Of a stretch of 64,000 nucleotides of DNA, positions 1-6,855 are shown one piece after another. The position numbers and the translations under genes are program-made. Every line of letters begins with the position of its first letter. Position 1 is the stretch's first letter. Under the pieces are notes generated by a model, which saw nothing but the letters and a program-made list of their open reading frames with translations, had not been told where the DNA came from and did not search any database. Origin of the DNA: Cellulophaga sp. HaHa_2_95 (lineage in GTDB: Bacteria > Bacteroidota > Bacteroidia > Flavobacteriales > Flavobacteriaceae); contig NZ_CP058988.1 of assembly GCF_019278565.1 (NCBI RefSeq), forward strand, positions 124,001-188,000. Reading direction: 5' to 3'.

Positions 1-287
1 TACATGATTTAGGTCTAGCCGTTGGTAGTATGACCACCCAGGCACAATATATGGGAATAGCCATGCATCAAATGGCTGGTGTAAATCATGAGAAAGCAGA
101 AAAATTATTTGATGTACCAGAAGACTATCATATTACTTCGGCAATAGCTCTTGGGTACTACGGAGGGGAAATAGATAAATTATCTCCTGAACTACAAGAG
201 GCAGAATTAAAAGAACGACAACGAATTGATCAAAGTCAATTCGCGTTTATGGATCGTTGGAAAAACATAAGACATGATGAAAATTAA
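1..287 (+). CDS. Nitroreductase family protein, C-terminal part (5' cut by window)
   Basis: The reading frame is open from the first full codon at position 3, so this is the last ~94 residues of a longer gene. The visible part contains HDLGLAVGSM and the MHQMAG segment, followed by a tail with the AIALGYYGG motif. This pattern fits the C-terminal half of FMN-dependent nitroreductases that reduce quinones or nitro compounds with NAD(P)H in the cytoplasm. The FMN-binding N-terminus lies outside the window, so cofactor residues cannot be checked. A strong hairpin terminator follows directly. Family assignment is good; substrate is unknown. Confidence 0.75.
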   Translation, partial: HDLGLAVGSMTTQAQYMGIAMHQMAGVNHEKAEKLFDVPEDYHITSAIALGYYGGEIDKLSPELQEAELKERQRIDQSQFAFMDRWKNIRHDEN

Positions 288-293
288 GGTATT

Positions 294-326
294 AAAAAAG
301 GGTCGCTCATTGCGACCCTTTTTTAA
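294..326 (+). terminator. Intrinsic terminator after the nitroreductase
   Basis: A 13-bp perfect inverted repeat (294-306 against 312-324) with a 5-nt loop starts in an A-run and ends in a T-run. It can act in both directions and also lies behind the convergent small gene that ends at 348. Confidence 0.85.
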
Positions 327-347
327 TGGTATAAACTTGAATTTATA

Positions 348-524
348 TTAGGAATCAAATAAAATCCCAGAAACTACAATTCCCACGATTAGTACGAGCA
401 AAAATGCGATAATTATTCCTGTTCCTAATTTTGTCTTTTTATTTTTCTGAAGCACATAATGTTCCGTATCCTCGTCAGATTCTTTTATAAATTTTGTCTT
501 CGCGTCATTTTCCTTGATATCCAT
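348..524 (-). CDS. Small single-span membrane protein (58 aa), unknown function
   Basis: This minus-strand frame starts at ATG 524 and stops at 348. The first ~32 residues are charged (many Lys, Asp and Glu). A single hydrophobic helix follows (about residues 34-55, rich in Ile, Val and Leu), and the protein ends in FDS. It is convergent with the nitroreductase gene and shares the bidirectional terminator at 294-326. Lys-rich residues directly before the helix suggest that the N-terminus stays in the cytoplasm. I do not recognise a family. Coding is supported by the clean frame, the typical membrane-peptide composition and the otherwise empty space, but it remains a prediction. Confidence 0.55.
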   Translation of the reverse strand: MDIKENDAKTKFIKESDEDTEHYVLQKNKKTKLGTGIIIAFLLVLIVGIVVSGILFDS

Positions 525-674
525 TTTATATTTTTTTAGTTGTTATTACCAACAAGTTACGCTCAAAAATGAAAGCCACTTGCTACAATCCAATCAATTC
601 TTAACGCTTTTAAAAACATAGCATTACAGTCAATCAAATACGTAATTAAGACAACTTTTATCATACTTATTACC

Positions 675-682
675 TAACTTTG
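675..682 (+). promoter_or_regulatory. Probable -7 promoter element for the ytxH operon
   Basis: TAACTTTG matches the Bacteroidetes -7 consensus TAnnTTTG, 49 nt before the ytxH start. No TTG is seen at the -33 position, so the promoter may be weak or activator-dependent. The same octamer occurs at 4220-4227 before the DUF2383 gene. Confidence 0.45.
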
Positions 683-730
683 ATATAGATGATTGAGATA
701 CAATTGTCATATTAATTTAAAACATATATA

Positions 731-1060
731 ATGAACAATAACAGTAATACATTATTAGGAATATTAGCAGGTACCGCAATAGGAGCAACCTTAGGAATTT
801 TATTTGCACCAGATAGAGGCGCAAATACAAGACAAAAAATAGCGGATCAAGCAGCGTCTACCAGAGATACACTGGCAGAGACGGCTTTAGATTTAAGAGA
901 TAGAGCAGCGCACTCTGTTGCCTCAAAAAGAGAATCTTTAGATACACAAATAGAGCATATTGTTTCTGATGTAAGTCATAAAACAGAAGATGTAATTACT
1001 ACATTAGAAAGCAAGTTATCAGAGTTAAAAGCAAAGAATAAGAAATTACAGAAATCATAA
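731..1060 (+). CDS. YtxH domain-containing protein
   Basis: A 109-aa protein with an N-terminal Gly/Ala-rich hydrophobic helix (about residues 8-27, LLGILAGTAIGATLGILFAP). A long charged helical tail rich in Lys, Glu and Asp follows, probably a coiled coil. The helix followed by APDRGANTRQKI is the signature of YtxH (PF12732), a family of membrane-anchored proteins linked to general stress in Firmicutes and Bacteroidetes; the biochemical role is unknown. It is the first gene of a tight three-gene operon: the next start lies one nucleotide after its stop. The predicted orientation is a short N-terminus with a cytoplasmic coiled-coil tail. Confidence 0.85.
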   Translation: MNNNSNTLLGILAGTAIGATLGILFAPDRGANTRQKIADQAASTRDTLAETALDLRDRAAHSVASKRESLDTQIEHIVSDVSHKTEDVITTLESKLSELKAKNKKLQKS

Positions 1061-1061
1061 C

Positions 1062-1412
1062 ATGAGCATTTTAAAGTCTTTAGACGATACTACAAACAGC
1101 GCTACTGAAGCAGGCGAGGCCTACGTGAAATCTACTAAGAACTACTTTGAATTAAAAGTATTTCAACAGTTGACCACACTGTCCTCATACCTGTTGAAAA
1201 TTGTTTTGTTTGGAAGCTTATGCGTTTTAGGCCTAATTTTTCTTGCCGTAGCAGGAGCTGCAGCCCTTGGAGCCTATTTTGACAGTATGGCATTAGGGTA
1301 CTTAATTGTCGGAGGAATTTTCTTTCTATTGGTATTGCTCATCTATTTAGTGAGAAAACGCATTGATAGAATCATTATTCAAAAATTATCTAAAACGTAT
1401 TTTGACTCATGA
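1062..1412 (+). CDS. Holin-superfamily-like membrane protein (phage_holin_3_6 / DUF1469 type)
   Basis: A 116-aa protein with an amphipathic N-terminal half (residues 1-40) and two hydrophobic segments (about 43-71 and 77-96). It ends in a basic tail beginning VRKRIDR. The layout matches the small membrane proteins listed as putative holin-X or DUF1469, which in Bacteroidetes usually sit next to ytxH and are not phage lysis genes. Its stop overlaps the start of the next gene by four nucleotides (ATGA), indicating translational coupling. With YtxH before it and a small helical protein after it, it probably belongs to an inner-membrane stress module. Exact function unknown. Confidence 0.75.
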   Translation: MSILKSLDDTTNSATEAGEAYVKSTKNYFELKVFQQLTTLSSYLLKIVLFGSLCVLGLIFLAVAGAAALGAYFDSMALGYLIVGGIFFLLVLLIYLVRKRIDRIIIQKLSKTYFDS

Positions 1413-1615
1413 GAAACAAAAATTATACTTCATTTGAAGAAATTGAACTAGACTTGAAACTTTTGAGCTTAGAACGAAAAATTGCTATTGAGGAGTTAAA
1501 AGGTCTAAAGCACAAAGTTCAGGAAGATTTATCACCATTAAATTGGGTGCAAACTGGATTTAAAATGGCTAGTAAGTTTAGTACTTTACTGCTGGTGAAA
1601 AAGTTATTTAAATAA
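1409..1615 (+). CDS. Small helical protein (68 aa), third gene of the ytxH operon
   Basis: This is a short, mostly helical, charged protein. It starts with MRNKNYTSFEEIELDLK and has a C-terminal patch (about residues 45-68) containing LSPLNWVQTG and a hydrophobic, basic end. It resembles the small flavobacterial proteins listed as DUF6327, which commonly follow a YtxH and a holin-like gene; I am moderately sure of that number. The start overlaps the previous stop, so the three genes are probably translated together. A strong terminator follows 20 nt later. No catalytic motif is present; a structural or membrane-peripheral partner role is only inference. Confidence 0.65.
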   Translation: MRNKNYTSFEEIELDLKLLSLERKIAIEELKGLKHKVQEDLSPLNWVQTGFKMASKFSTLLLVKKLFK

Positions 1616-1634
1616 AGAGAGTTAATTCTCCTAT

Positions 1635-1668
1635 AAAAGCCACAACAATTAATGTTGTGGCTTTTTTT
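1635..1668. terminator. Bidirectional intrinsic terminator
   Basis: A 12-bp stem (AAAAGCCACAAC and its complement) with a 7-nt loop is followed by seven T. It lies between the convergent ytxH operon and the DUF2254 gene and can serve both. Confidence 0.9.
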
Positions 1669-1674
1669 ATGGTA

Positions 1675-2952
1675 TCAAAACAACTTAAATAACACTTCTT
1701 TATCCGCTGCGCTATCTATATGCTTAGCTACTGTAGTTTTGATAAGCATAAGTTCTGATACGATACTTTCTTTATTGTCTTCAGAGATATTTGGATTTGT
1801 CAAACAATATTTCAAAGCTTTTATCAATTGATACAAGACCGTACAATCTTCTTTTGCATAGAAGCGAATTGGCTGTACTACAATGCGCATCAATTCTTCA
1901 ATGGCTATATTATGCGATACCACAATCCATTTGGTATCTGCTATATTTTCAGAGGTTGCATTAGCAAATGCTACGGCCTGATATAGAAGTTTTCCTAACT
2001 TTGTTATAGCTTCTATGGCAGTACCGGGATCATTAATCCCTGGAGACATTGCTTTTATGGCTATTTCCATCAATTTTATCATACCCCCAACACCTTCGTC
2101 TCCAGAATGCCTGTTAGTAGATAAGCTAAAACCGAATAGTAAATCATTTATCTGCTCATCAGACAGATTTTTAGATACGGTGGCTATGACATCTCCTTCC
2201 CATAAATGTTGATTTAAATAAGGTAACACATTTATCTGTAACCCTTCATTCTTATAAGAATCTGATAATAACGAAACATCAAAACTTAAGTAGTAACCTG
2301 TTTCTTTAACCATTAAAGGTTTAAAATCATCGGTCTCTAAAACACTTAATGTTGTTTTTTGGTGCTGTTCATCATACGCCTTTTGTAAAGATTTTGAACT
2401 AGAAGTGTAAATACGATCTACAATAGTATTTATTTGAATGGAGGTAGATATATTGTGAATAAAATCAACAAAAAGCACAATACAAACCACACTAAATACA
2501 GCTGCTAGCATCGTAGAAAAACCTATAGCGTTAGAGTCTACCCCTTTTGCGCCCAATGTGATTAAAGAGAAAATACAATACAGTAATGTACCAATATAAA
2601 AGCCTAGAATTAATTGGTGCTTTTTGTTTGATATTAAACTAGGTAAAACCCTAGGAGAAAAATTAGAAGAAGCTTGGTTGAGTACCACCATCACCATGGA
2701 AAAACTAAACACGGTTAAAGACAAAATCCCGGCAACCAATGTATTTAAAATTGCTCTAGAAGTATCATAATCTGATATAAAAAGATACGGCACCTTCTCT
2801 TTAATCTTCAAAATAAAATCTAAGCTCTCTACACGGTTAGTTATTGCCGCCACAATTAAAAATAACACACTTAATAAAACTGGATAAAATGCAATACTAT
2901 ACAGTACTTTATAATACCAAGCTCTTAGTTTCTTAGAAATAGATTTTATCAT
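1675..2952 (-). CDS. DUF2254 family membrane protein
   Basis: A 425-aa protein with four predicted membrane helices in the first half (roughly residues 17-37, 66-88, 108-130 and 140-165). A soluble C-terminal half contains the segment SPGINDPGTA near residue 300. The helices around FSFSMVMVVLNQASSNFSPRV and the SPGINDP motif are typical of DUF2254 (PF10011), predicted inner-membrane proteins of unknown function in many bacteria. The gene is monocistronic and divergent from the MscS channel gene 304 bp away. The neighbourhood suggests an envelope role, but nothing in the sequence gives a reaction. Confidence 0.85.
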   Translation of the reverse strand: MIKSISKKLRAWYYKVLYSIAFYPVLLSVLFLIVAAITNRVESLDFILKIKEKVPYLFISDYDTSRAILNTLVAGILSLTVFSFSMVMVVLNQASSNFSPRVLPSLISNKKHQLILGFYIGTLLYCIFSLITLGAKGVDSNAIGFSTMLAAVFSVVCIVLFVDFIHNISTSIQINTIVDRIYTSSSKSLQKAYDEQHQKTTLSVLETDDFKPLMVKETGYYLSFDVSLLSDSYKNEGLQINVLPYLNQHLWEGDVIATVSKNLSDEQINDLLFGFSLSTNRHSGDEGVGGMIKLMEIAIKAMSPGINDPGTAIEAITKLGKLLYQAVAFANATSENIADTKWIVVSHNIAIEELMRIVVQPIRFYAKEDCTVLYQLIKALKYCLTNPNISEDNKESIVSELMLIKTTVAKHIDSAADKEVLFKLF

Positions 2953-3220
2953 CGTTCAAAATTTAAAGTTTGCAAAGCTCCCCTTTTCTCTAAACTTTTA
3001 AGGTACGCAATACATTTATTATTAGCACTATCGTGAAATTTCATAATCGTTAATGATACAATGGATATAGCACATACATACCATATTGCCAAAGTATCTT
3101 TGAGTACATTTTATAATGTTGGTTGATGAAGCATGGTTTCAATATCCTAAAAGTTGAAGCCATGTTTTTCTTTTTCTACGTTTTAGATCAACCTAACTAA
3201 AATATTTAATTCCAAACAAG

Positions 3221-3242
3221 ATGCACCACTTGCATGGTGCAT
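3221..3242 (+). promoter_or_regulatory. Hairpin in the leader of the mscS gene
   Basis: A perfect 8-bp inverted repeat (ATGCACCA ... TGGTGCAT, 6-nt loop) ends 14 nt before the chosen mscS start. It contains an upstream in-frame ATG that would add 12 residues. A TAnnTTTG match (TATCTTTG, 3095-3102) lies further upstream, so the hairpin would be in the mRNA leader. Confidence 0.4.
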
Positions 3243-3256
3243 TCAAAGAAAAATAT

Positions 3257-4144
3257 ATGAAAATTGAATTAGCAGATGCCTGGAATAAGATGGCTAGTAG
3301 ATTAGAATCATGGTTAAATAATATCATTATTAATTTACCCAATATTATAATTGCCATAATAGTATTCACCATTGTTATTTTTCTTTCAAAATACATCAGT
3401 AGATTAACCTTAAAACTTCTTAGCAAAAGCAGTCTTCAAAAATCAATGAAGAATGTAATTGCAAAATTGATTTCCGTTCTAGTAATTCTTGCGGGTATGT
3501 TCTTGGTCTTAGGAATCTTAGATCTAAGTAAAACACTTAATACCATCCTCGCAGGAGCCGGAGTTGCAGGTTTGGCAGTTGGTTTAGCCTTGCAAGGAGC
3601 CTTATCAAATACATTTTCTGGAATTGTGCTATCTTATATTAAGCAGATAAAATTTGGTGATTGGATAGAGAGTAATGATTTTGAGGGTGAAGTGGTAGAT
3701 ATTGATTTACGTGCCGTAACCATACGCCAGCCCGACAATAACTTGGTGTATTTGCCTAATAAATTAGTATTAGAAAATCCAATTAAAAACTTTTCATCAA
3801 CCGCACAATCTAGAGTAATCTTAACTTGTGGCGTTGGATACTCATCAGATTTAGAATTTGTAAGAGACTTGGTAAAAGAAACCATTAGCTCCAATTTTGA
3901 TCCTGTAAAAAATAAGGATGATGTTATCTTTTTATATTCTGAATTTGGAGACAGTTCTATAAATTTTGAAACCAGATTTTGGATAGATTCTACATCAGCT
4001 TTAGAGGTAGCAAAAGCAAAGACAGAAGCCATGATTTTTATTAAAAAAGCATTCGATAAAAACAATATCAACATTCCGTTCCCTATTAGAACTTTAGATT
4101 TTCCGAAAAATTTTAAGTTCACCGAGGAACAAAAAGAAGTCTAA
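3257..4144 (+). CDS. Small-conductance mechanosensitive channel (MscS family)
   Basis: The protein is 295 aa from ATG 3257. Three hydrophobic segments (about residues 20-44, 65-85 and 90-115) end in the Gly/Ala-rich pore helix with AGAGVAGLAVGLALQGA, the hallmark TM3 of MscS (PF00924). The beta domain follows (FGDWIE, VVDIDLRAVTIRQPDN, YLPNKLVLENPI), then the alpha/beta cage. MscS channels open under membrane tension and release solutes after osmotic downshock. The in-frame ATG at 3221 lies inside an inverted repeat, and the MKIELADAW start fits the family better, so 3257 was chosen. The adjacent cls, DUF2383 and dps genes suit a role in osmotic or envelope stress. Confidence 0.9.
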   Translation: MKIELADAWNKMASRLESWLNNIIINLPNIIIAIIVFTIVIFLSKYISRLTLKLLSKSSLQKSMKNVIAKLISVLVILAGMFLVLGILDLSKTLNTILAGAGVAGLAVGLALQGALSNTFSGIVLSYIKQIKFGDWIESNDFEGEVVDIDLRAVTIRQPDNNLVYLPNKLVLENPIKNFSSTAQSRVILTCGVGYSSDLEFVRDLVKETISSNFDPVKNKDDVIFLYSEFGDSSINFETRFWIDSTSALEVAKAKTEAMIFIKKAFDKNNINIPFPIRTLDFPKNFKFTEEQKEV

Positions 4145-4219
4145 CATTTTTTTAACGAAACAAATCTTTTAGCGGCAATCTAAACTTCTAATGCATTAAT
4201 CGCAATGAAGTTATGACGG

Positions 4220-4227
4220 TAACTTTG
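4220..4227 (+). promoter_or_regulatory. Probable -7 element for the DUF2383 gene
   Basis: TAACTTTG matches the TAnnTTTG consensus 53 nt before the start codon. As before ytxH, a TTAT-AC sequence directly precedes it and no clear TTG is found at -33. Confidence 0.4.
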
Positions 4228-4280
4228 AAGTATGCTAAAGGGGTAGCATTACATAACCCCATCACATTAATACAATTATT

Positions 4281-4730
4281 ATGAGTACATATACAGATAA
4301 AGTAGGAAATAAATTAAATGCATTATTAGAGAAAACCTATGATGCAGAAAAAGGATATAAGAAAGCTGCTGAAAATACAGATAATTCGGTCCTAAAAACG
4401 TTTTTCACCAGAAAGAGCGAGCAACGTTATGATTTTGGTCACAATTTGAAAACAGAAATCAATAGTTTTGGACAGAACATCGATAAAGGTGGAAGTATAG
4501 CAGCGGCAGCACACAGAACTTGGATGGATGTAAAAGCATTCGTATCTTCTAACAGCGCAGAGTCTATGCTGGAAGAAGCTATTAGAGGTGAAAAGGCTGC
4601 AATTGATGAATACAAAGATGTATTATCAGAGACCAATTTACCGTCTAGCACCATTACACTGTTAACACAGCAAATGAATCAAATTGAATTAGATCTAGCA
4701 AAAGAAAAAGTGATGGAAAACATCAGCTAA
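4281..4730 (+). CDS. DUF2383 / PA2169-type four-helix-bundle protein
   Basis: A 149-aa all-helical cytoplasmic protein without signal peptide. The pattern LNALLEKTYDAEKGYKKAAE, a central FGHNL segment and a C-terminal helix with EEAIRGEKAAIDEY matches DUF2383 (PF09537), which has a ferritin-like four-helix fold. The E...Y and E...H positions resemble a ferritin-like site, but a metal role is not established for the family. In flavobacteria such genes are often found among general-stress genes, as here. It is monocistronic, with a terminator 27 nt after the stop. Function unknown beyond the fold. Confidence 0.85.
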   Translation: MSTYTDKVGNKLNALLEKTYDAEKGYKKAAENTDNSVLKTFFTRKSEQRYDFGHNLKTEINSFGQNIDKGGSIAAAAHRTWMDVKAFVSSNSAESMLEEAIRGEKAAIDEYKDVLSETNLPSSTITLLTQQMNQIELDLAKEKVMENIS

Positions 4731-4756
4731 TGCTGGAAGCATCAAAATTTTACCCT

Positions 4757-4787
4757 AAAAAGGAATACTTAAAGTATTCCTTTTTTT
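4757..4787 (+). terminator. Intrinsic terminator after the DUF2383 gene
   Basis: The stem AAAAGGAATACT pairs with AGTATTCCTTTT across a 3-nt loop and runs into a T-stretch. Confidence 0.85.
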
Positions 4788-4929
4788 ATGCACTATATTC
4801 TAAAGAATATCAATCGTTTATGGAGCAACAAATTAACGGATTACGTTAATCAAAACTCTAAAACGGTTGCATCTTTGTAACAGAGAGTTAGCAAGGAGCT
4901 AGCTTCTATTTAACCTAAAAACAAACACT

Positions 4930-5091
4930 ATGTTACGTTGGACAATCACATTTATAATATTAGCAATAATAGCCGCAGTATTCGGCTTCGGAGGAATAGC
5001 AGCAGGTGCAGCAAGCATCGCTAAAATTCTATTCTTTATATTCTTAGTACTTTTTGTAATCTCTTTATTAACTGGGAGAAAAAAAGTCTAA
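4930..5091 (+). CDS. DUF1328 (YtjA-type) small membrane protein
   Basis: A 53-aa frame from ATG 4930 to TAA 5091 encodes [16 protein letters not shown], a Gly-rich turn ([11 protein letters not shown]), a second hydrophobic helix (about residues 31-47) and a basic end (GRKKV). This is the characteristic two-helix pattern of DUF1328 (PF07043; E. coli YtjA), small inner-membrane proteins often induced by stress and of unknown function. It lies 200 bp after the DUF2383 terminator and 35 bp before the acidic lipoprotein gene, with which it probably forms a two-gene unit ended by the terminator at 5337. Confidence 0.85.
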   Translation: MLRWTITFIILAIIAAVFGFGGIAAGAASIAKILFFIFLVLFVISLLTGRKKV

Positions 5092-5126
5092 GAAAAAAAC
5101 ACAAGTATTCACTTAAAATTAAAACA

Positions 5127-5309
5127 ATGAAAAAGCCAGTAATACACACCCTATTAATTTTATTTCTTGGAGCTTCTTTTTTAACCGTTTCAAGTTGTAG
5201 AGATGAGGAAAAAACTACAGAAGACAAGATTGAACAAGTTGGAGACGATATTGAAGAAGGCGTTGAAGAGGTAGGAGATGAAATTGACGATCATACAGAT
5301 GACAATTAA
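5127..5309 (+). CDS. Small acidic lipoprotein (60 aa)
   Basis: A signal peptide (MKKPVIHTLLILFLGASFLTV) leads to a lipobox with Cys24 (VSSC). The mature part is only 36 residues and almost entirely acidic (EEGVEEVGDEIDDHTDD). It would be a small lipid-anchored, strongly negative peptide facing the periplasm or exterior. The repeated IEQVGDDIEEGVEEVGDEI pattern suggests an amphipathic helix. No family assignment beyond lipoprotein. It follows the DUF1328 gene, and a terminator lies 28 nt after it. A role in envelope stress is inferred from neighbours only. Confidence 0.7.
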   Translation: MKKPVIHTLLILFLGASFLTVSSCRDEEKTTEDKIEQVGDDIEEGVEEVGDEIDDHTDDN

Positions 5310-5336
5310 TAGAGAGCATCTGAAACATTAATTATT

Positions 5337-5378
5337 TAAAAAGGACAGGACTCAATTTATTGATTTTGTCCTTTTTTT
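5337..5378 (+). terminator. Intrinsic terminator after the acidic lipoprotein gene
   Basis: A stem of about 10 bp (AAAAAGGACA pairing with TGTCCTTTTT) closes a 20-nt loop and is followed by a T-run. The long loop lowers confidence slightly. Confidence 0.65.
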
Positions 5379-5399
5379 AAACCTTTGAAAAGCTACATT

Positions 5400-5714
5400 A
5401 TGGAATATGCAAAAAGCGAAAAAGAATACATAAAAGAATATCAGGAGCAAGGATATATACACAATTTTAGAGCTCAAGATAATTCACTTATAAACTTAGA
5501 GACCAAAAAGAGCTACACTCCAAAAAACATTTTTATTAAGAAAGAGTTTCGTTTTGAGGGAATGAGTAATCCATCAGACATGTCTATCTTATATATTATT
5601 GAAACAAAAGATGGCGCTAAGGGTACCGTATTGGCAAATTATAGTCCCTCAAGCGATACTGAAATGGCAGAGTTCTTTAAAGATATCCCCAAGGAAAATT
5701 TTGAACAAAACTGA
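5400..5714 (+). CDS. Conserved hypothetical protein (104 aa)
   Basis: A soluble cytoplasmic protein without signal peptide. It has an N-terminal charged helix with EYAKSEKEYIKEYQEQGY, then a beta-rich part with FRFEGMSNPSDMSILYIIE and a C-terminal segment with AEFFKDIPKE. I recognise this as a small family common in Flavobacteriaceae; some database copies carry the name phosphoribosylpyrophosphate synthetase, for which I see no supporting motif. The ATG at 5400 was preferred over a TTG five codons upstream, which lies directly after the previous terminator. It stands alone between that terminator and the AraC gene. Confidence 0.65.
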   Translation: MEYAKSEKEYIKEYQEQGYIHNFRAQDNSLINLETKKSYTPKNIFIKKEFRFEGMSNPSDMSILYIIETKDGAKGTVLANYSPSSDTEMAEFFKDIPKENFEQN

Positions 5715-5823
5715 TTAGCAAAATCAATTTTAGTGGTTAAATAAAACTTAAACAAAGAAAGGGTACATTCAAAAATATACGATATTTGTAAAACATACCT
5801 TTAGCTGTAGTAAAGTTGCTTTT

Positions 5824-6387
5824 ATGACAATAAATGTAAAGTTTGATTATAATACCTTGTGTAGAAAAGTGCTTTGTGAGCAGCTAGATGCTATGGGTTT
5901 AACCTATACTTTACTAGGTATCGGAGAAATAGATATTAAGCAGACGCCTAGTAGTGCTCAAATGCTGGTACTATCAGAAAAACTTTCAGCATACGGTATA
6001 GAAATCATCAGCAATCAGCAGACAGCCCTAGTGCAGCGTATAAAAGATGCTGTTACTCTTGTTGTTAATGGTGATGAAGAGGCTCAAAAATACAATGTAT
6101 CCACATATTTGTCTGACAAGCTAGACTATTCCTATGCTTATCTTTCAAATTTATTTTCTGAAATAACACATACTTCCATAGAGAATTTTGTGATATTAAA
6201 AAAGATTGATGTAGCTAAAACATTGATCATTGAGAACAATCTAACCCTTACTGAAATTGCGTATAAGTTAAATTACAGTAGTGTTGCACATTTATCGACA
6301 CAGTTTAAAAAAACAACCGGACTTACTCCTTCTTCTTTTCAAAAAATCATTAAAAAAAGAAAAGAAAAGGCAGAAGATAGAGACTAA
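5824..6387 (+). CDS. AraC-family regulator with degenerate HMA-like N-terminal domain
   Basis: The protein is 187 aa. Residues 1-65 look like a small ferredoxin-fold (HMA-like) domain as found in a known group of short AraC proteins that carry a CxxC metal motif. Here the first Cys position is Asn10, leaving only Cys13, with Cys18 further on. Residues ~80-180 form the AraC double helix-turn-helix, including LSDKLDYSYAYLSNLF and LTEIAYKLNYSSVAHLSTQF. The gene lies 11 nt before a response-regulator gene and 468 nt before a histidine kinase gene, all co-directional. It may be the transcriptional output of that phosphorelay. DNA binding is well supported; the ligand is unknown. Confidence 0.8.
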   Translation: MTINVKFDYNTLCRKVLCEQLDAMGLTYTLLGIGEIDIKQTPSSAQMLVLSEKLSAYGIEIISNQQTALVQRIKDAVTLVVNGDEEAQKYNVSTYLSDKLDYSYAYLSNLFSEITHTSIENFVILKKIDVAKTLIIENNLTLTEIAYKLNYSSVAHLSTQFKKTTGLTPSSFQKIIKKRKEKAEDRD

Positions 6388-6398
6388 TTAATTTAACC

Positions 6399-6845
6399 AT
6401 GGCATTCCAAACACTGAACATTGCATTAGCAGATGACGACGAAGATGATAGACTTTTGTTTAAAGATGCTATCGAAGAAATAAAAATAAAAACAAAATTA
6501 TCTTTATTTACCAATGGTAAAGAACTTATGGATTACCTAGTATTACCTAATATAATACTACCAGAAGTTATTTTTTTGGATTTAAATATGCCTATTAAAA
6601 ATGGGATGCAATGCTTAAAAGAGATAAGAGAAAATCCCAAACTCAGTGACTTATCGGTTGCTATATACTCCACTTCCTCTTCGGAAAGAGATATAGAAGA
6701 TACCTTTATTAATGGTGCTAATGTTTATATCAATAAGCCAAATAGTTTTGGAGAATTAAAAACTGTAATTGAAAAAGTATTGCAACTTAATTGGCAGTAC
6801 CAAACCTCTGCCTTAAATAGAGAGAATTTTTTATTAAGAATTTAA
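6399..6845 (+). CDS. Single-domain response regulator (Rcp1-like CheY fold)
   Basis: A 148-aa receiver domain with no output domain. The acidic pocket is in ADDDEDD (residues 11-17), the phospho-acceptor Asp61 in LDLNMP, the Thr/Ser switch in YSTSSS and the conserved Lys113 in INKPN. The extended loop around MDYLVLPNIILPEV is typical of the Rcp1-like regulators that partner with PAS/phytochrome-type kinases. It sits between the AraC gene (11-nt gap) and the hybrid-free sensor kinase (10-nt gap), so it most likely receives phosphate from that kinase and acts by protein contact. Confidence in the fold is high, partner is inferred. Confidence 0.92.
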   Translation: MAFQTLNIALADDDEDDRLLFKDAIEEIKIKTKLSLFTNGKELMDYLVLPNIILPEVIFLDLNMPIKNGMQCLKEIRENPKLSDLSVAIYSTSSSERDIEDTFINGANVYINKPNSFGELKTVIEKVLQLNWQYQTSALNRENFLLRI

Positions 6846-6855
6846 GAATAACATC

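Noticed and set aside
1062..1412. Holin-like protein as a sign of prophage
   Set aside because: It sits in a ytxH operon typical of Bacteroidetes, and no lysin, capsid, tail or integrase gene is near.
3193..3426. Minus-strand frame across the mscS start
   Set aside because: It overlaps the coding start of a sure gene and has no support.
3634..4122. Long minus-strand frame inside mscS, and similar antisense frames such as 17727-18239
   Set aside because: They are shadows of well-identified genes on the other strand, with no protein features of their own.
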